Below, piece after piece: positions 27,992 to 37,657 of a stretch of DNA of 64,000 nucleotides (position 1 is the stretch's first letter; each line of letters opens with the position of its first letter). The notes below the pieces were generated by a model. That model worked only from the letters and a program-made list of their open reading frames with translations. It did no database searches and was not told the origin of the DNA. This DNA is from Microbacterium sp. 4R-513 (lineage in GTDB: Bacteria; Actinomycetota; Actinomycetes; Actinomycetales; Microbacteriaceae). The position numbers were made by a program, and so were the translations under genes. The DNA lies in the NCBI RefSeq assembly GCF_011046485.1, contig NZ_CP049256.1, positions 682,001-746,000 on the forward strand, in the 5' to 3' direction.

Positions 27992-30106
27992 TCACTCGCC
28001 CTTGTTCTTCTGGACGATCTCGTCCGCGACGTTGCGCGGAACCTCGGCGTAGCTGTCGAACTCCATGGAGTAGACGGCGCGGCCCGACGTCTTCGAACGC
28101 AGGTCGCCGATGTAGCCGAACATCTCGGAGAGCGGCACGAGGGCGCGGACGACCTTGACGCCCGCCGCGTCCTCCATCGACTGGATCTGGCCACGGCGGC
28201 TGTTGAGGTCGCCGATGACGTCGCCCATGTACTCCTCGGGAGTACGCACCTCGACCGCCATGAGCGGCTCGAGGATGACGGGGTTCGCCTTGCGGACGGC
28301 CTCCTTGAAGCCCATCGAGCCGGCGATCTTGAACGCCATCTCGGACGAGTCGACGTCGTGCGACGCGCCGTCCATGAGGGTCGCCTTCACGCCCACCATC
28401 GGGTAGCCGGCGAGCACGCCGACCGCCATCGCGTCCTGGAAGCCCTGGTTGGTGGGCTCGATGTACTCGCGCGGGATGCGGCCACCGGTGACCTTGTTCT
28501 CGAACTCGTACGTCTTGTCGGCCGTGACCTCGAGGGGCTCGATCGCGAACTGGATCTTCGCGAACTGGCCCGACCCGCCGGTCTGCTTCTTGTGCGTGTA
28601 GTCGTGACGCTCGACGGTCTTCTTGATCGTCTCGCGGTACGCCACCTGCGGCTTGCCGACGTTGGCCTCGACCTTGAACTCGCGCTTCATGCGGTCCACC
28701 AGGATGTCGAGGTGCAGCTCGCCCATGCCCTTGATGACGGTCTGGCCGGTCTCGGCGTTCTGCTCGACGCGGAACGTCGGGTCCTCCTCGGCGAGCTTCT
28801 GGATGGCGACACCCAGCTTCTCCTGGTCGGCCTTCGTCTTGGGCTCGATCGCGACCTCGATGACGGGCTCGGGGAACGTCATCGACTCGAGGACGACCTG
28901 GTTCGCCGCGTCGGAGAGCGTGTCACCCGTCGTCGTGTCCTTGAGACCGATGACGGCGTAGATGTGACCCGCGGTGACCGAGTCGACCGGGTTCTCCTTG
29001 TTGGCGTGCATCTGGAAGATCTTCCCGATGCGCTCCTTCTTGCCCTTGGTCGCGTTGACGACCTGCGCACCCGAGTCGAGGTGACCCGAGTAGACGCGGA
29101 TGTAGGTGAGGCGGCCGAAGAAGGGGTGCGACACGATCTTGAACGCGAGCGCCGCGAACGGCTCGTCGCGGTCGGCGTGGCGCTCGATGATGCGCTCCTC
29201 GTCCTTCGGGTCGTGCGCCTCGATCGCGGGCACGTCGAGGGGCGACGGGAGGTAGTCGACGACCGCGTCGAGCATGGGCTGCACGCCGCGGTTCTTGAAC
29301 GCCGAGCCGCACAGGACGGGGTAGATCTCCGAGTTGATCGTGAGCTTGCGGATCGCGCCCTTGATCTCCTCGACGGTCAGTCCCTCGCCGCTGAAGTGCT
29401 TCTCGAGCAGGTGCTCGTCGGTCTCGGCGACCGTCTCGAGCAGGTGCTCGCGGTACTCGGCGACCTTGTCGGCCATGTCGGCCGGGATCTCCTGGATCTC
29501 GTACTTGGCGCCCATGGTCACGTCGCCCTTGGCGTCGCCGGGCCACACCAGAGCGCGCATCTCGACGAGGTCGACGACTCCGATGAAGTCGCTCTCGACG
29601 CCGATGGGCAGCTGGAGCACGAGGGGCTTGGCCTTCAGGCGGTTGACGATCGTGTCGACGGTGAAGTAGAAGTCCGCGCCGAGCTTGTCCATCTTGTTGA
29701 CGAAGCAGATGCGGGGGACGTCGTACTTGTCGGCCTGGCGCCAGACGGTCTCGGACTGGGGCTCGACGCCCTCCTTGCCGTCGAAGACGGCGACCGCGCC
29801 GTCGAGGACGCGGAGCGAGCGCTCCACCTCGACGGTGAAGTCCACGTGGCCGGGGGTGTCGATGATGTTGATCTGGTTCTTGTCCCAGAAGCACGTGACG
29901 GCGGCCGACGTGATCGTGATGCCGCGCTCCTGCTCCTGCTCCATCCAGTCGGTGGTCGCAGCGCCGTCGTGCGTCTCGCCGATCTTGTGGTTGACGCCCG
30001 TGTAGAAGAGGATGCGCTCGGTCGTCGTCGTCTTGCCGGCATCGATGTGCGCCATGATGCCGATGTTGCGGACCTTGTTGAGGTCGGTGAGCACTTCTTG
30101 TGCCAC
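27992..30106 (-). CDS. fusA: Elongation factor G
   Basis: The product has 704 residues. GTPase motifs are [14 protein letters not shown] (about 19-32), DTPGHVDF (about 82-89) and NKMDK (about 136-140), and domains II-V follow in the normal order and length. EF-G drives translocation and, with RRF, ribosome recycling. It is downstream of rpsG in the str operon, separated by a 104-nt gap that contains a large inverted repeat. Confidence 0.99.
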   Translation of the reverse strand: MAQEVLTDLNKVRNIGIMAHIDAGKTTTTERILFYTGVNHKIGETHDGAATTDWMEQEQERGITITSAAVTCFWDKNQINIIDTPGHVDFTVEVERSLRVLDGAVAVFDGKEGVEPQSETVWRQADKYDVPRICFVNKMDKLGADFYFTVDTIVNRLKAKPLVLQLPIGVESDFIGVVDLVEMRALVWPGDAKGDVTMGAKYEIQEIPADMADKVAEYREHLLETVAETDEHLLEKHFSGEGLTVEEIKGAIRKLTINSEIYPVLCGSAFKNRGVQPMLDAVVDYLPSPLDVPAIEAHDPKDEERIIERHADRDEPFAALAFKIVSHPFFGRLTYIRVYSGHLDSGAQVVNATKGKKERIGKIFQMHANKENPVDSVTAGHIYAVIGLKDTTTGDTLSDAANQVVLESMTFPEPVIEVAIEPKTKADQEKLGVAIQKLAEEDPTFRVEQNAETGQTVIKGMGELHLDILVDRMKREFKVEANVGKPQVAYRETIKKTVERHDYTHKKQTGGSGQFAKIQFAIEPLEVTADKTYEFENKVTGGRIPREYIEPTNQGFQDAMAVGVLAGYPMVGVKATLMDGASHDVDSSEMAFKIAGSMGFKEAVRKANPVILEPLMAVEVRTPEEYMGDVIGDLNSRRGQIQSMEDAAGVKVVRALVPLSEMFGYIGDLRSKTSGRAVYSMEFDSYAEVPRNVADEIVQKNKGE

Positions 30107-30150
30107 GGGGTGTCTTCCTTACTTGTGGTTCGGGATGTCGCGGTGGAGTC

Positions 30151-30208
30151 CTTCGACAGGCTCAGGCACCGGCAAGGCTCTCGCCCCCGGTCCCCGAGCC
30201 TGTCGAGG
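30151..30208. repeat. Inverted repeat of the CTTCGACAGGCTCAG type
   Basis: Two 22-nt arms (30151-30172 and 30187-30208) match at 19 of 22 positions in inverted orientation, around a 14-nt centre. The repeat ends 2 nt before the rpsG stop codon. From memory, this core is a dispersed palindromic intergenic element in Microbacteriaceae and relatives. In RNA it would form a very stable hairpin between the rpsG and fusA cistrons. Confidence 0.7.
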
Positions 30209-30210
30209 GG

Positions 30211-30681
30211 TTACCAGCGGTAGTGCGCGAAGGCGCGGTTCGACTCGGCCATCTTGTGGGTGTCCTCGCGGCGCTTGACCGCGGCACCCAGGCCGTTCGA
30301 GGCATCCAGGATCTCGTTCTGGAGGCGCTCGGTCATGGTCTTCTCACGACGGCCCTTGGCGTAGCTGACGAGCCAGCGGAGGGCGAGCGTGTTGGCGCGG
30401 TGAGGCTTGACCTCGACCGGCACCTGGTAGGTCGAGCCGCCGACGCGGCGCGACTTGACCTCGAGGGTCGGGCGCACGTTGTCGAGGGCCTTCTTGAGCG
30501 TGGCGACGGCGTCCTGGCCGTTCTTCGACTCGACGCCCTTGAGGGCGTTGTAGACGATCGACTCGGCGAGCGACTTCTTGCCGTCGACGAGGATCTTGTT
30601 CACCAGCTGGCTGACGATCGGAGCGCCGTAGACCGGGTCGTTGACGACGGGGCGCTTCGGGGCGGGTCCCTTGCGAGGCAT
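30211..30681 (-). CDS. rpsG: 30S ribosomal protein S7
   Basis: The product has 156 residues, standard. It begins [12 protein letters not shown] and contains [20 protein letters not shown] and [20 protein letters not shown] at the end. S7 initiates assembly of the 30S head and, in other bacteria, represses its own operon. The start is 5 nt after the rpsL stop. Confidence 0.99.
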   Translation of the reverse strand: MPRKGPAPKRPVVNDPVYGAPIVSQLVNKILVDGKKSLAESIVYNALKGVESKNGQDAVATLKKALDNVRPTLEVKSRRVGGSTYQVPVEVKPHRANTLALRWLVSYAKGRREKTMTERLQNEILDASNGLGAAVKRREDTHKMAESNRAFAHYRW

Positions 30682-30686
30682 CTAAC

Positions 30687-31055
30687 TCAACCCTTCTTCG
30701 CGCCGTAGCGGCTACGGGCCTGCTTGCGGTTCTTCACGGCCTGCGTGTCGAGCGCGCCGCGGACGATCTTGTAGCGAACACCCGGGAGGTCCTTCACACG
30801 ACCACCGCGGACGAGCACGAGCGAGTGCTCCTGCAGGTTGTGGCCCTCGCCGGGGATGTAGGCGGTGACCTCGGTGCCGTTGCGGAGCTTGACACGGGCG
30901 ACCTTGCGCATCGCCGAGTTCGGCTTCTTGGGCGTGGTCGTGTAGACGCGGGTGCAGACGCCGGCCTGCTGCGGGTTCGACTTCAGAGCGGGAGCCTTGG
31001 TCTTCGAGACCTTCGGCGTACGCCCCTTGCGAACCAACTGCTGAATAGTTGGCAC
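30687..31055 (-). CDS. rpsL: 30S ribosomal protein S12
   Basis: The product has 122 residues from the GTG at 31055, which follows an AAGGAG site. An upstream ATG in frame would add eight unrelated residues. It begins [12 protein letters not shown]. Lys43 (TTPKKPNS) and Lys88 (RVKDLPG) are present, the residues normally altered in streptomycin resistance, so the sequence is of the sensitive type. S12 monitors codon-anticodon fit in the decoding centre. Confidence 0.98.
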   Translation of the reverse strand: MPTIQQLVRKGRTPKVSKTKAPALKSNPQQAGVCTRVYTTTPKKPNSAMRKVARVKLRNGTEVTAYIPGEGHNLQEHSLVLVRGGRVKDLPGVRYKIVRGALDTQAVKNRKQARSRYGAKKG

Positions 31056-31303
31056 GTTCTCTCCTTGTAGATGCTGCACGGTGACAGCGTTCGTGGTCTC
31101 CCCCGGGATCTGCCGATCTTGCGATCTGTTTCACCCGGGGCTCACGCGGATCCACCGGCGAGGCATGATGGTGCCGCGCGGTTGTTGTGGTGGATATGCC
31201 GTGGGGGTGGCCTGTTCGCAGGCCGTTCCCTGAGATGCGGCGCCCTCTCGCCGGCTGCCGCGCCGAGGCGCGGCGGACGGCGCGCGTGGGCGCACACCCC
31301 TCT

Positions 31304-31333
31304 ATGATACGCGTGTTTCGGGAGGGTGGTCAA
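31304..31333 (-). promoter_or_regulatory. Predicted promoter of the str operon
   Basis: TTGACC (31328-31333) and TATCAT (31304-31309) are 18 nt apart on the minus strand, close to consensus. Transcription would start near 31297, leaving a leader of about 240 nt before rpsL in which I see no gene. Confidence 0.7.
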
Positions 31334-31393
31334 ACGAGCGGCGTGGCGCCCTTCTGGCGACGGATGCCGCGCCCCGACAGCGGCCGCGGAGGT

Positions 31394-32113
31394 TCAGCCG
31401 GTCAGGGCGATGAACGTGAGGAGCGCGACCGCGCCGATGGCGATGACCGCTCCCACGACGATCCCGAGGGCCAGGCGCCGACGGCTTCTCGAGCGGGCGG
31501 ATGCCTCGGCCGCCGCCGTGTCGAAGAAAGCCTGCGGTGCGCGCTCGGGGCGGGGTGCCCGCTCCACGTGCGCGGGTTCGAAGGCGCGGGGCCGGTAGAT
31601 CGCATCTGCCGCTCGGGGGGCCTGCGCCGTGCGACCTGGGCTCTCGCTTCCGGGCTGCGATGCGCTGGCCACGCTCGCGCCAGCTCCGCCGGAAGGCGCC
31701 GGGGCCGCCCCCTTGCCCTCGGCCACGGCCTCCGGTTCGTGACGGGCGCTCTCCCGTGCCGCGGCGCGGCGGCGGGACTCCCGGCGGACCACCATGGTGG
31801 AGCCGTCGTCGGGCTCGTCCTCGGGGTCGATCCGGTCATCCCCCGATGTCGCCGTGCGGCGCGGTCCCGGGGCCCGCTCGCGGGGCACCGCCGGCTGCGC
31901 GGGAAGCGTCGAGTCGAGGTCGTCCGGCAGCTCCCGTCGGCGCGGCGAGACGGCGGTCGCATCCACGGGCGCCGTGGGTGAGACGAGGGTCGCGTCGTCG
32001 GGCTCCGCTCGGGGGACCCGGACCGTGCGGTCGTCGAGCCCGGAGTCATCGAGGACGGGGTCGTCGACTCCCGGGTCGTCGGGACCCGCGCCCTCGCCGC
32101 CGCCCGCGGTCAC
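31394..32113 (-). CDS. Disordered protein with C-terminal membrane helix, 239 residues
   Basis: I do not recognise a family. About 200 residues are low-complexity and rich in Asp, Pro, Ala and Arg, with many possible Ser/Thr phosphorylation sites. One C-terminal membrane helix follows (near residues 210-238, LALGIVVGAVIAIGAVALLT). A basic RSRSRRR stretch lies just before the helix, so the disordered part probably faces the cytoplasm. The GTG start overlaps the FHA gene stop by 4 nt (GTGA), making it the last gene of the coupled cluster. It could be a substrate of the cluster's kinase; that is inference from context. Confidence 0.7.
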   Translation of the reverse strand: MTAGGGEGAGPDDPGVDDPVLDDSGLDDRTVRVPRAEPDDATLVSPTAPVDATAVSPRRRELPDDLDSTLPAQPAVPRERAPGPRRTATSGDDRIDPEDEPDDGSTMVVRRESRRRAAARESARHEPEAVAEGKGAAPAPSGGAGASVASASQPGSESPGRTAQAPRAADAIYRPRAFEPAHVERAPRPERAPQAFFDTAAAEASARSRSRRRLALGIVVGAVIAIGAVALLTFIALTG

Positions 32114-33747
32114 CCGTCGCTCCGGCTGAGCGACACCTCCGCGTCGCCGAGGAGGAAGGTCTCGCCCGCCTCCGTCTGCTCACCGGGGGTCGCGGCGACC
32201 TCGGTGCCCATGAGCGTCGTGAACAGCACGCCGTTGGTCGAGTCGAGGTCGGTGATGTACCACTTGTCGTCGCGCAGCTCGAGGCGCGCGTGCGTCTTGG
32301 AGATCGTGCGCGTGTCGTCGTCGAGCGACACGAGCTGCGCGCCGGGGAACTCGGGGTCGGCGGCCGGGCGGCGCCCGAGCAGCACGACGTCGGACGTCAG
32401 CGGGATGCGCGTGCCCGAAGCGTCGACGAGCGTCCACGCGGTGCGCTTGCGCCGGGCGACGACCGTCGCCTCGAGCTCGTCCTCCTCCGGGATGTGCGGG
32501 CGGGTGTGCAGCGCCGACACGGAGGACAGGGCCGAACGCGGACCCCCGGCATCCGGCGCACCTGCGATGGCCGACACGGGACCGGAGCTCTCGGGGAAGG
32601 CCTCCCCCTCGGTCGGCACCGGCGACGCCGCCGGCGCCCACGGCTCGCGCATCGCAGCGGCCGGCGTCGGTGCCGTGGGCACACTCGTCACGGGAGGCTC
32701 CGGCGCGGCCTCGTCGGCATCGGCTTCCGGAGACGGCACGGCCCGGCGCGGCATGATGACGGGCTCGTCGTCGGGCTGCACGGCGCGGCGGGGTGCGGCA
32801 CTGATGGGCGCCGGGGCGTTGGTCACGGCATCCGTCACCTCACTCGTCGATGCGGCACCGCCGAAATCCACATCCCACGAGGGCTCGTCGGACGGCGGGT
32901 CGGCGTCGTCCTCGACCTCCCACTCGGGCTCCGGGAGGGGCGTTCGGGTCCGGCGGGGCAGCGATGAGACGGGGATGCCGGATGCCTCGTCGGAGTCGTC
33001 GTCGTCGCCGGGATCGGCCGACCGCACCGGAACGGCAGGGGCCGCCACGGGCGCCTCGAAGACCGGGCGGTCGGTCCCGGCGGTTGACGTGCCCCCACCG
33101 GGGACGCCCGTCACAGCGGCGGAGGCTGCCTGGGGGGGAAGCGGCGGGGGCGTCCATCCGGCGGCCGGCGCGGCCACCGGAGCGGAGGCGGCTGGCGATG
33201 ACGCGGCCGTGCGGACCGCCGCCGGGGCCGCCGAGGCGCCGGCCGGTGACGGGGGCCGCCCGTACGCGGGAGGCGGCGCGACCGGCGAGTAGGCGGTCGT
33301 GGCGCGGCGCCCGTCGCCGGGGAGCGGCGGGGGCGGCGGGACGTCGGGGAGTGCCGTGCGGACGGGGCCGCGCGCCGCCTCTTCGCGGCCGACCCAGCGG
33401 TCGGAGCCGAAGCCCAGGACCGTGGCCCACACCGGGAAGAGGAACCAGGCCAGCACCGTCATCCCACCGCCGTGGCCGAAGGCCACGTTGATGCGATAGA
33501 CGGCGATGATGAGGCAGATCCAGCCGAGGATCGGGATGATGAAGAGCAGGACGAGCCAGCCCGAGAGCCCGCCGAGGCGCAGGAGCACGACGATGTTCAG
33601 GATCGGCACCCACGCCTTCCACCCGGCCTCGCCGCTTTTGCGGAAGACGGCCGACAGTGCGATCGCCGTCCACACGTAGATCAGGAGGACGACGAGCGTC
33701 GATGTGAGCCCGAGCGTGATGCCGGTCCAGGTTTCGAAGTTGCTCAT
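32110..33747 (-). CDS. Membrane protein with C-terminal FHA domain, 545 residues
   Basis: The N-terminus has about four membrane helices in the first 125 residues (DUF5684-like, with WKAWVPILNI). A long Pro/Ala/Asp linker (about 135-440) follows. The FHA domain occupies about 455-545 and shows the expected GRR, SKTHARLEL and DSTNG motifs. FHA domains bind phosphothreonine peptides, so it is a natural partner of the Ser/Thr kinase at the head of the cluster. It overlaps its neighbours by 4 nt at both ends (ATGA and GTGA), indicating translational coupling. Confidence 0.85.
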   Translation of the reverse strand: MSNFETWTGITLGLTSTLVVLLIYVWTAIALSAVFRKSGEAGWKAWVPILNIVVLLRLGGLSGWLVLLFIIPILGWICLIIAVYRINVAFGHGGGMTVLAWFLFPVWATVLGFGSDRWVGREEAARGPVRTALPDVPPPPPLPGDGRRATTAYSPVAPPPAYGRPPSPAGASAAPAAVRTAASSPAASAPVAAPAAGWTPPPLPPQAASAAVTGVPGGGTSTAGTDRPVFEAPVAAPAVPVRSADPGDDDDSDEASGIPVSSLPRRTRTPLPEPEWEVEDDADPPSDEPSWDVDFGGAASTSEVTDAVTNAPAPISAAPRRAVQPDDEPVIMPRRAVPSPEADADEAAPEPPVTSVPTAPTPAAAMREPWAPAASPVPTEGEAFPESSGPVSAIAGAPDAGGPRSALSSVSALHTRPHIPEEDELEATVVARRKRTAWTLVDASGTRIPLTSDVVLLGRRPAADPEFPGAQLVSLDDDTRTISKTHARLELRDDKWYITDLDSTNGVLFTTLMGTEVAATPGEQTEAGETFLLGDAEVSLSRSDG

Positions 33748-36260
33748 GGCGATGTGCGCTCACGCGGAACGGCGCGGCGCTTCCCCCTCTCGGCGGTGCG
33801 TTCCCTGCGCCCCTTCATCGGGGCGAGGGGACGGATGAACGATCTCAACGATACGGTCGCGAGCACCCGTCGCCAGAACCCCTCGCCTCGAGCGAGTCCG
33901 CGGCGCTCCTCGTCGACGATGCGCCAGAACTCCTCTGCCTCGTCGAGCGTGGTCGTTGCGCCCGAGAAGACCGCACGGTCGGCCCGCTCGGCAAGCACGA
34001 GGCCGGAGTCCGTCGCGTACGCCGATGCGACCTCCGAGCGGGTGAGCGCACGGGGGGCGCCGCGGCCCGCATCGACCGCGGCATCCACGTATTCGTCCCA
34101 GCCGCCGGCGACGCGTGCGGCCGGCGGGCCCTGGGTGCGACGCCCCCGACGCCGAACGGCCTTCGCGATGATGACCGCCAGGAACGGCCCGAGGGCGAGC
34201 ACGAGGATCGCGAGCACGACGCCCGAAGTCCGGAGGGTCGACCACAGCCAGGCGAGGTCGGGCCCCGCGTCGTTCCGCACGTCGTCGTCGACGCCCGAGT
34301 CCTCCTGCACCGGGTCGGGCGGAAGCACCTCCTCGACGGAGTCCGGCCGCACCTCCGTGACGTTCTCGGGGTCCCGCTGCTCGGTGACCTCGAGGCTCGG
34401 CGAGTCGGCGTACTGCGGTGTCGCGTCGACCGGGATCCACTCCCCCGCGTCGTCCTGCACCTCGGCCCACGCCGAGAGGTCCTGCGCACGGCAGGCGCCG
34501 TCGTCGCACGTGGCGACTCCGGGGTCGGTTGAATCCAGCCGCGCCCCCACGACGACGCGCGACGGGAAGCCGAGCTGGCGTGCGATGAGTGCGACGGCGA
34601 CCGCGAACTGCTCATCGTCGCCGATGCCCGCGACGAAGTTGCCGGATGCCTCGGCCCGGGGATCCGTCTCGCGCTCGAGGAGCTTCGAGAACAGCGTGTC
34701 GATGCGCGCGAGCGAGTGGCCCGACGCGCTCGCCTGCGGCGCGTAGTCGGGAAGCGACGACGCCCACACCGGCGTCTCTCCTTCCGGCAGGAGCCCGTGG
34801 CTGAGGTACCCCCGCTCGCGGAGCAGCTTCACGAGTCCCTGCAGAGCGACGCCGTCCGACCCTGTCGCATGCCGTTCGACCCAGGTCGCGAGGCTCTCGG
34901 GCACGGCGATCGACGAATCGACGCCGCCCGGCGCCCTGATCGCCGCGAGGTCCGGGAGCCCCGGCTCGATCGAACGGATGAGGTACGAGTCGCCCTTCTT
35001 CAGTCCGTCGCCCGCCGTCTCGACGCCGGCGGCGGCCTCGGCGCTGTAGTAGAAGCTGTCGGCGAGCGCGGCGGCGCGATCCCCCGCGAAGTCGACCGAC
35101 TGCAGACGGCCGACCGTCGGCATCCAGATCCCGTCGAGTCCTTCGATCGAGATCCTCGTGCGCGCCGCCCGCCCGTCGCCGGCGTCGAGGGTCGCGGGGA
35201 CCCGGACGAACTGGGCGTCGTCGACCGCGTCGGCGCCGCCGGCGCGGAAGACCTCACCGTCGTAGCTGTCGAGCGTGGCGAGGCGGATTCGGGAGGGCGA
35301 GCCCGATTCCACGTCGACGGTGAAGAGCACCTCGTCGGCGCGGTCGTCGGCGAAGAGCGCTCGGTAGGACGAGAGCGGGCTGACCTCCGCCGCGAGGTCT
35401 ATCTCGGGCCCGAAGGCCGAGCGGAGGACGTCACGGTCGGCACCCCGCGCGGCGTAGGGCACGACGACGGCTCCGGCGGCGACCGCGATGACGAGCATGC
35501 CCGCGCCGAGTGCTCCCCGGCGACGGTCGGCGCGGGTGGGGCGGCGTGAGATCCGGACCCCGCTGGACGCCGCCGCGCGCTGCAGCGCGCGCACCCGCTC
35601 CTCGCGGTTGCGCCACGCGAGCCAGAGGAGCGTCACGACGAGAGCCGAGATGCCGATCGCCGTCTCGACCGGCGCGTAGAGGGTGACGGGGCCGAGCGGG
35701 AGGGGCGCGCTCGTCTCGGTGCGCCCGAAGAAGAGGCCGAACGACACCATCGCGAGGCCGATCGGCGCGGCGGCGTAGGCCGCCCGGTCCTCGCGCCAGG
35801 AGAGCAGGAGTGTCGCGCACGTGCCGACGAGGAAGACGACGAGCGCCGGAACGAGAAGATTCCGGTACGTGCCGACCGGAAGGTCGACCGTCACCAGGTC
35901 CTTCCACGCGAGGACGAGGCCTGTGCCGAGATCGCCCAGGCCGCGGAGGAGCTCGAGGGGGCCGCCGAGGCGGGACGGCACGGCGAGCGGCACCCCGAGG
36001 ACGAAGAAGGCGGCGGCCACGGAAGCCGTCGTCATCCATCCGTCCCACCGGCGCAGCCGCGCCACGACGGCGAGACCCGCCGCGACGACGGCCGATACGC
36101 CGACGAGGAGCAGGAACCAGCCCGAGCGGTAGATGGGCCAGGCCGCGACCGCGGCGATCACCACGATGGCGGCGACGAACAGCGAGCCGGCGACGAGGCG
36201 CGGCACCGCATCGGGCCGCTCGCGGCGCAAAGGGGTCGGGACGACGACGGGATCGCTCAC
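33744..36260 (-). CDS. Transglutaminase-like membrane protein with degenerate active site, 838 residues
   Basis: I chose the GTG at 36260, which overlaps the DUF58 stop by 4 nt (GTGA). An open frame continues further upstream, but only as sequence overlapping DUF58. The N-terminal half has about seven or eight membrane helices (TgpA/DUF3488-like). An extracellular transglutaminase-fold region follows (about 560-660), then another helix and a cytoplasmic tail. In active relatives the catalytic Cys sits in a GDCEQFA-type motif; here it reads GDDEQFA. The His before AWVEV is Ser (LSAWAEV). Only the Asp of PVDAT remains. The fold is probably kept without protease or transglutaminase chemistry. 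Its partners by context are MoxR and DUF58. Confidence 0.85.
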   Translation of the reverse strand: MSDPVVVPTPLRRERPDAVPRLVAGSLFVAAIVVIAAVAAWPIYRSGWFLLLVGVSAVVAAGLAVVARLRRWDGWMTTASVAAAFFVLGVPLAVPSRLGGPLELLRGLGDLGTGLVLAWKDLVTVDLPVGTYRNLLVPALVVFLVGTCATLLLSWREDRAAYAAAPIGLAMVSFGLFFGRTETSAPLPLGPVTLYAPVETAIGISALVVTLLWLAWRNREERVRALQRAAASSGVRISRRPTRADRRRGALGAGMLVIAVAAGAVVVPYAARGADRDVLRSAFGPEIDLAAEVSPLSSYRALFADDRADEVLFTVDVESGSPSRIRLATLDSYDGEVFRAGGADAVDDAQFVRVPATLDAGDGRAARTRISIEGLDGIWMPTVGRLQSVDFAGDRAAALADSFYYSAEAAAGVETAGDGLKKGDSYLIRSIEPGLPDLAAIRAPGGVDSSIAVPESLATWVERHATGSDGVALQGLVKLLRERGYLSHGLLPEGETPVWASSLPDYAPQASASGHSLARIDTLFSKLLERETDPRAEASGNFVAGIGDDEQFAVAVALIARQLGFPSRVVVGARLDSTDPGVATCDDGACRAQDLSAWAEVQDDAGEWIPVDATPQYADSPSLEVTEQRDPENVTEVRPDSVEEVLPPDPVQEDSGVDDDVRNDAGPDLAWLWSTLRTSGVVLAILVLALGPFLAVIIAKAVRRRGRRTQGPPAARVAGGWDEYVDAAVDAGRGAPRALTRSEVASAYATDSGLVLAERADRAVFSGATTTLDEAEEFWRIVDEERRGLARGEGFWRRVLATVSLRSFIRPLAPMKGRRERTAERGKRRAVPRERTSP

Positions 36261-37657
36261 GACGCGGCCCCGCGCAGCAGCAGTCCGGACAGGTCGTCGA
36301 GCGTGCCGACGGTGAGCACCGTGAGCCCCGCGACAGGTTGCATGCGGGGGTGCGCCCGCTCGTCGCACATGATCGCGACGACGGCGGTGTCGCCCGGGAA
36401 GGCGAGCGCCGCCTGCCGGAGCCGGGTCAGCGACACGCGGGACCCGGCGATGACGAACGCGATCGACAGCCGCTCGTTCGCCTCGGCGGTGAGGCGGCAG
36501 ACGTCCTCGATCGGCATCGTGTTCTCGAGCAGGTCGATGCCGCTGAAGCCGTCCAGCATGGGCCGGGGGGCGGGCGCGGGGATGCGCTGGATGGAGCGCA
36601 GCCGCCCGCGGACGACCCGGGGGACCTCGGAGCCCACGACGATGTCGAAATCGCGGTCGTCGTGGACGGCGCGGAGGCCGAGGGATGCCGCGCACGAGAC
36701 GGCGAGCTCGAACTCGTCGGCGTCGGCGTACTCCGCCTCGGCGATCCCGAGGACGATCGCCATGCGCGAGCGCCGCGACTCCTCGTACTGGCGCACCATG
36801 AGCTGCCCGGTCTTCGCCGTGGACTTCCAGTGGATCTGGCGGCGCGAGTCTCCGGGCGCGTACTCCCGGATCGCGTGGAACGACATGTCGGCGTCGACGA
36901 GCCGCCGCGTCGGGCTGCCCTCGAGGTCACGGATGAGGCCCGCGCTCGTCGACGGCACCGTCGTCGTGCGCGGATGGACGTAGAGGTCGTGGACGTCGTC
37001 GAACGCGTGCTCACGCCGGAGGAGCCCGATGGGATCGCTGCGCACCGTCGTCGCGGGACCGACGGTGACGATGCCGCGACGCAGGTCCGGGATGTCGAGG
37101 GGCTGCGAGATCGTGTGTCCGGGGCGCAGGAGCGGCACGCCGAATTCCACGAGCCCCGAGCCGACGGGGATGTCGATGCGCCCCGGCAGAGCGAGGCGGT
37201 TGCCGTGGTTGCGGACGACGATCTCGCCCACGACGCCCTGCCCCGCGACGACGCGCTCGTGCGCCAGCGTGAGGTCGACGTCGTACGACCGGGCGCCGAA
37301 GAGGAAGGGCACGGCCATCACGAGCAGGACGAGCGCGACCACGCCGGCGACCATCCACTCGACCCAGCCGAAGACGAGGCCCAGGACGAGCCCGACCGAG
37401 GCCGCCGCCGCGATGAGCACCCCGGCGGGGCGGACGGTCCGTGCCGCCGAGCGGGCCGCGACGGAGATCGCAGACGCCGCTGCGCGCGAGGCATCCGTCG
37501 CCCAGACGACGGCGCGCACGAGCGCGCGCCCGCGGGTGACCGGGGCGACGGTGCGGGTCGTCGCCCCCGCTGTCGACGACAGGGTGGAGGCCGACGTGCG
37601 GGTGAGACGGCCCTCGACGGTGTCGACGCCCGCTCGCCGGAGCTCGTCCGTGCTCAT
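36257..37657 (-). CDS. DUF58 domain protein, 466 residues
   Basis: Two membrane helices lie near residues 55-115. The DUF58 signature REYAPGDSRRQIHWKSTAKT is at about 268-287, followed by a von Willebrand-like fold segment (RRSRMAIVLGIAE). DUF58 proteins are nearly always encoded next to MoxR ATPases and are thought to act with them in metal insertion or complex assembly at the membrane. It starts in a 4-nt ATGA overlap with the MoxR stop. Confidence 0.9.
   Translation of the reverse strand: MSTDELRRAGVDTVEGRLTRTSASTLSSTAGATTRTVAPVTRGRALVRAVVWATDASRAAASAISVAARSAARTVRPAGVLIAAAASVGLVLGLVFGWVEWMVAGVVALVLLVMAVPFLFGARSYDVDLTLAHERVVAGQGVVGEIVVRNHGNRLALPGRIDIPVGSGLVEFGVPLLRPGHTISQPLDIPDLRRGIVTVGPATTVRSDPIGLLRREHAFDDVHDLYVHPRTTTVPSTSAGLIRDLEGSPTRRLVDADMSFHAIREYAPGDSRRQIHWKSTAKTGQLMVRQYEESRRSRMAIVLGIAEAEYADADEFELAVSCAASLGLRAVHDDRDFDIVVGSEVPRVVRGRLRSIQRIPAPAPRPMLDGFSGIDLLENTMPIEDVCRLTAEANERLSIAFVIAGSRVSLTRLRQAALAFPGDTAVVAIMCDERAHPRMQPVAGLTVLTVGTLDDLSGLLLRGAAS

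Noticed and set aside
30790..30930. Possible streptomycin-resistance substitution in rpsL
   Set aside because: Lys43 and Lys88 are both present.
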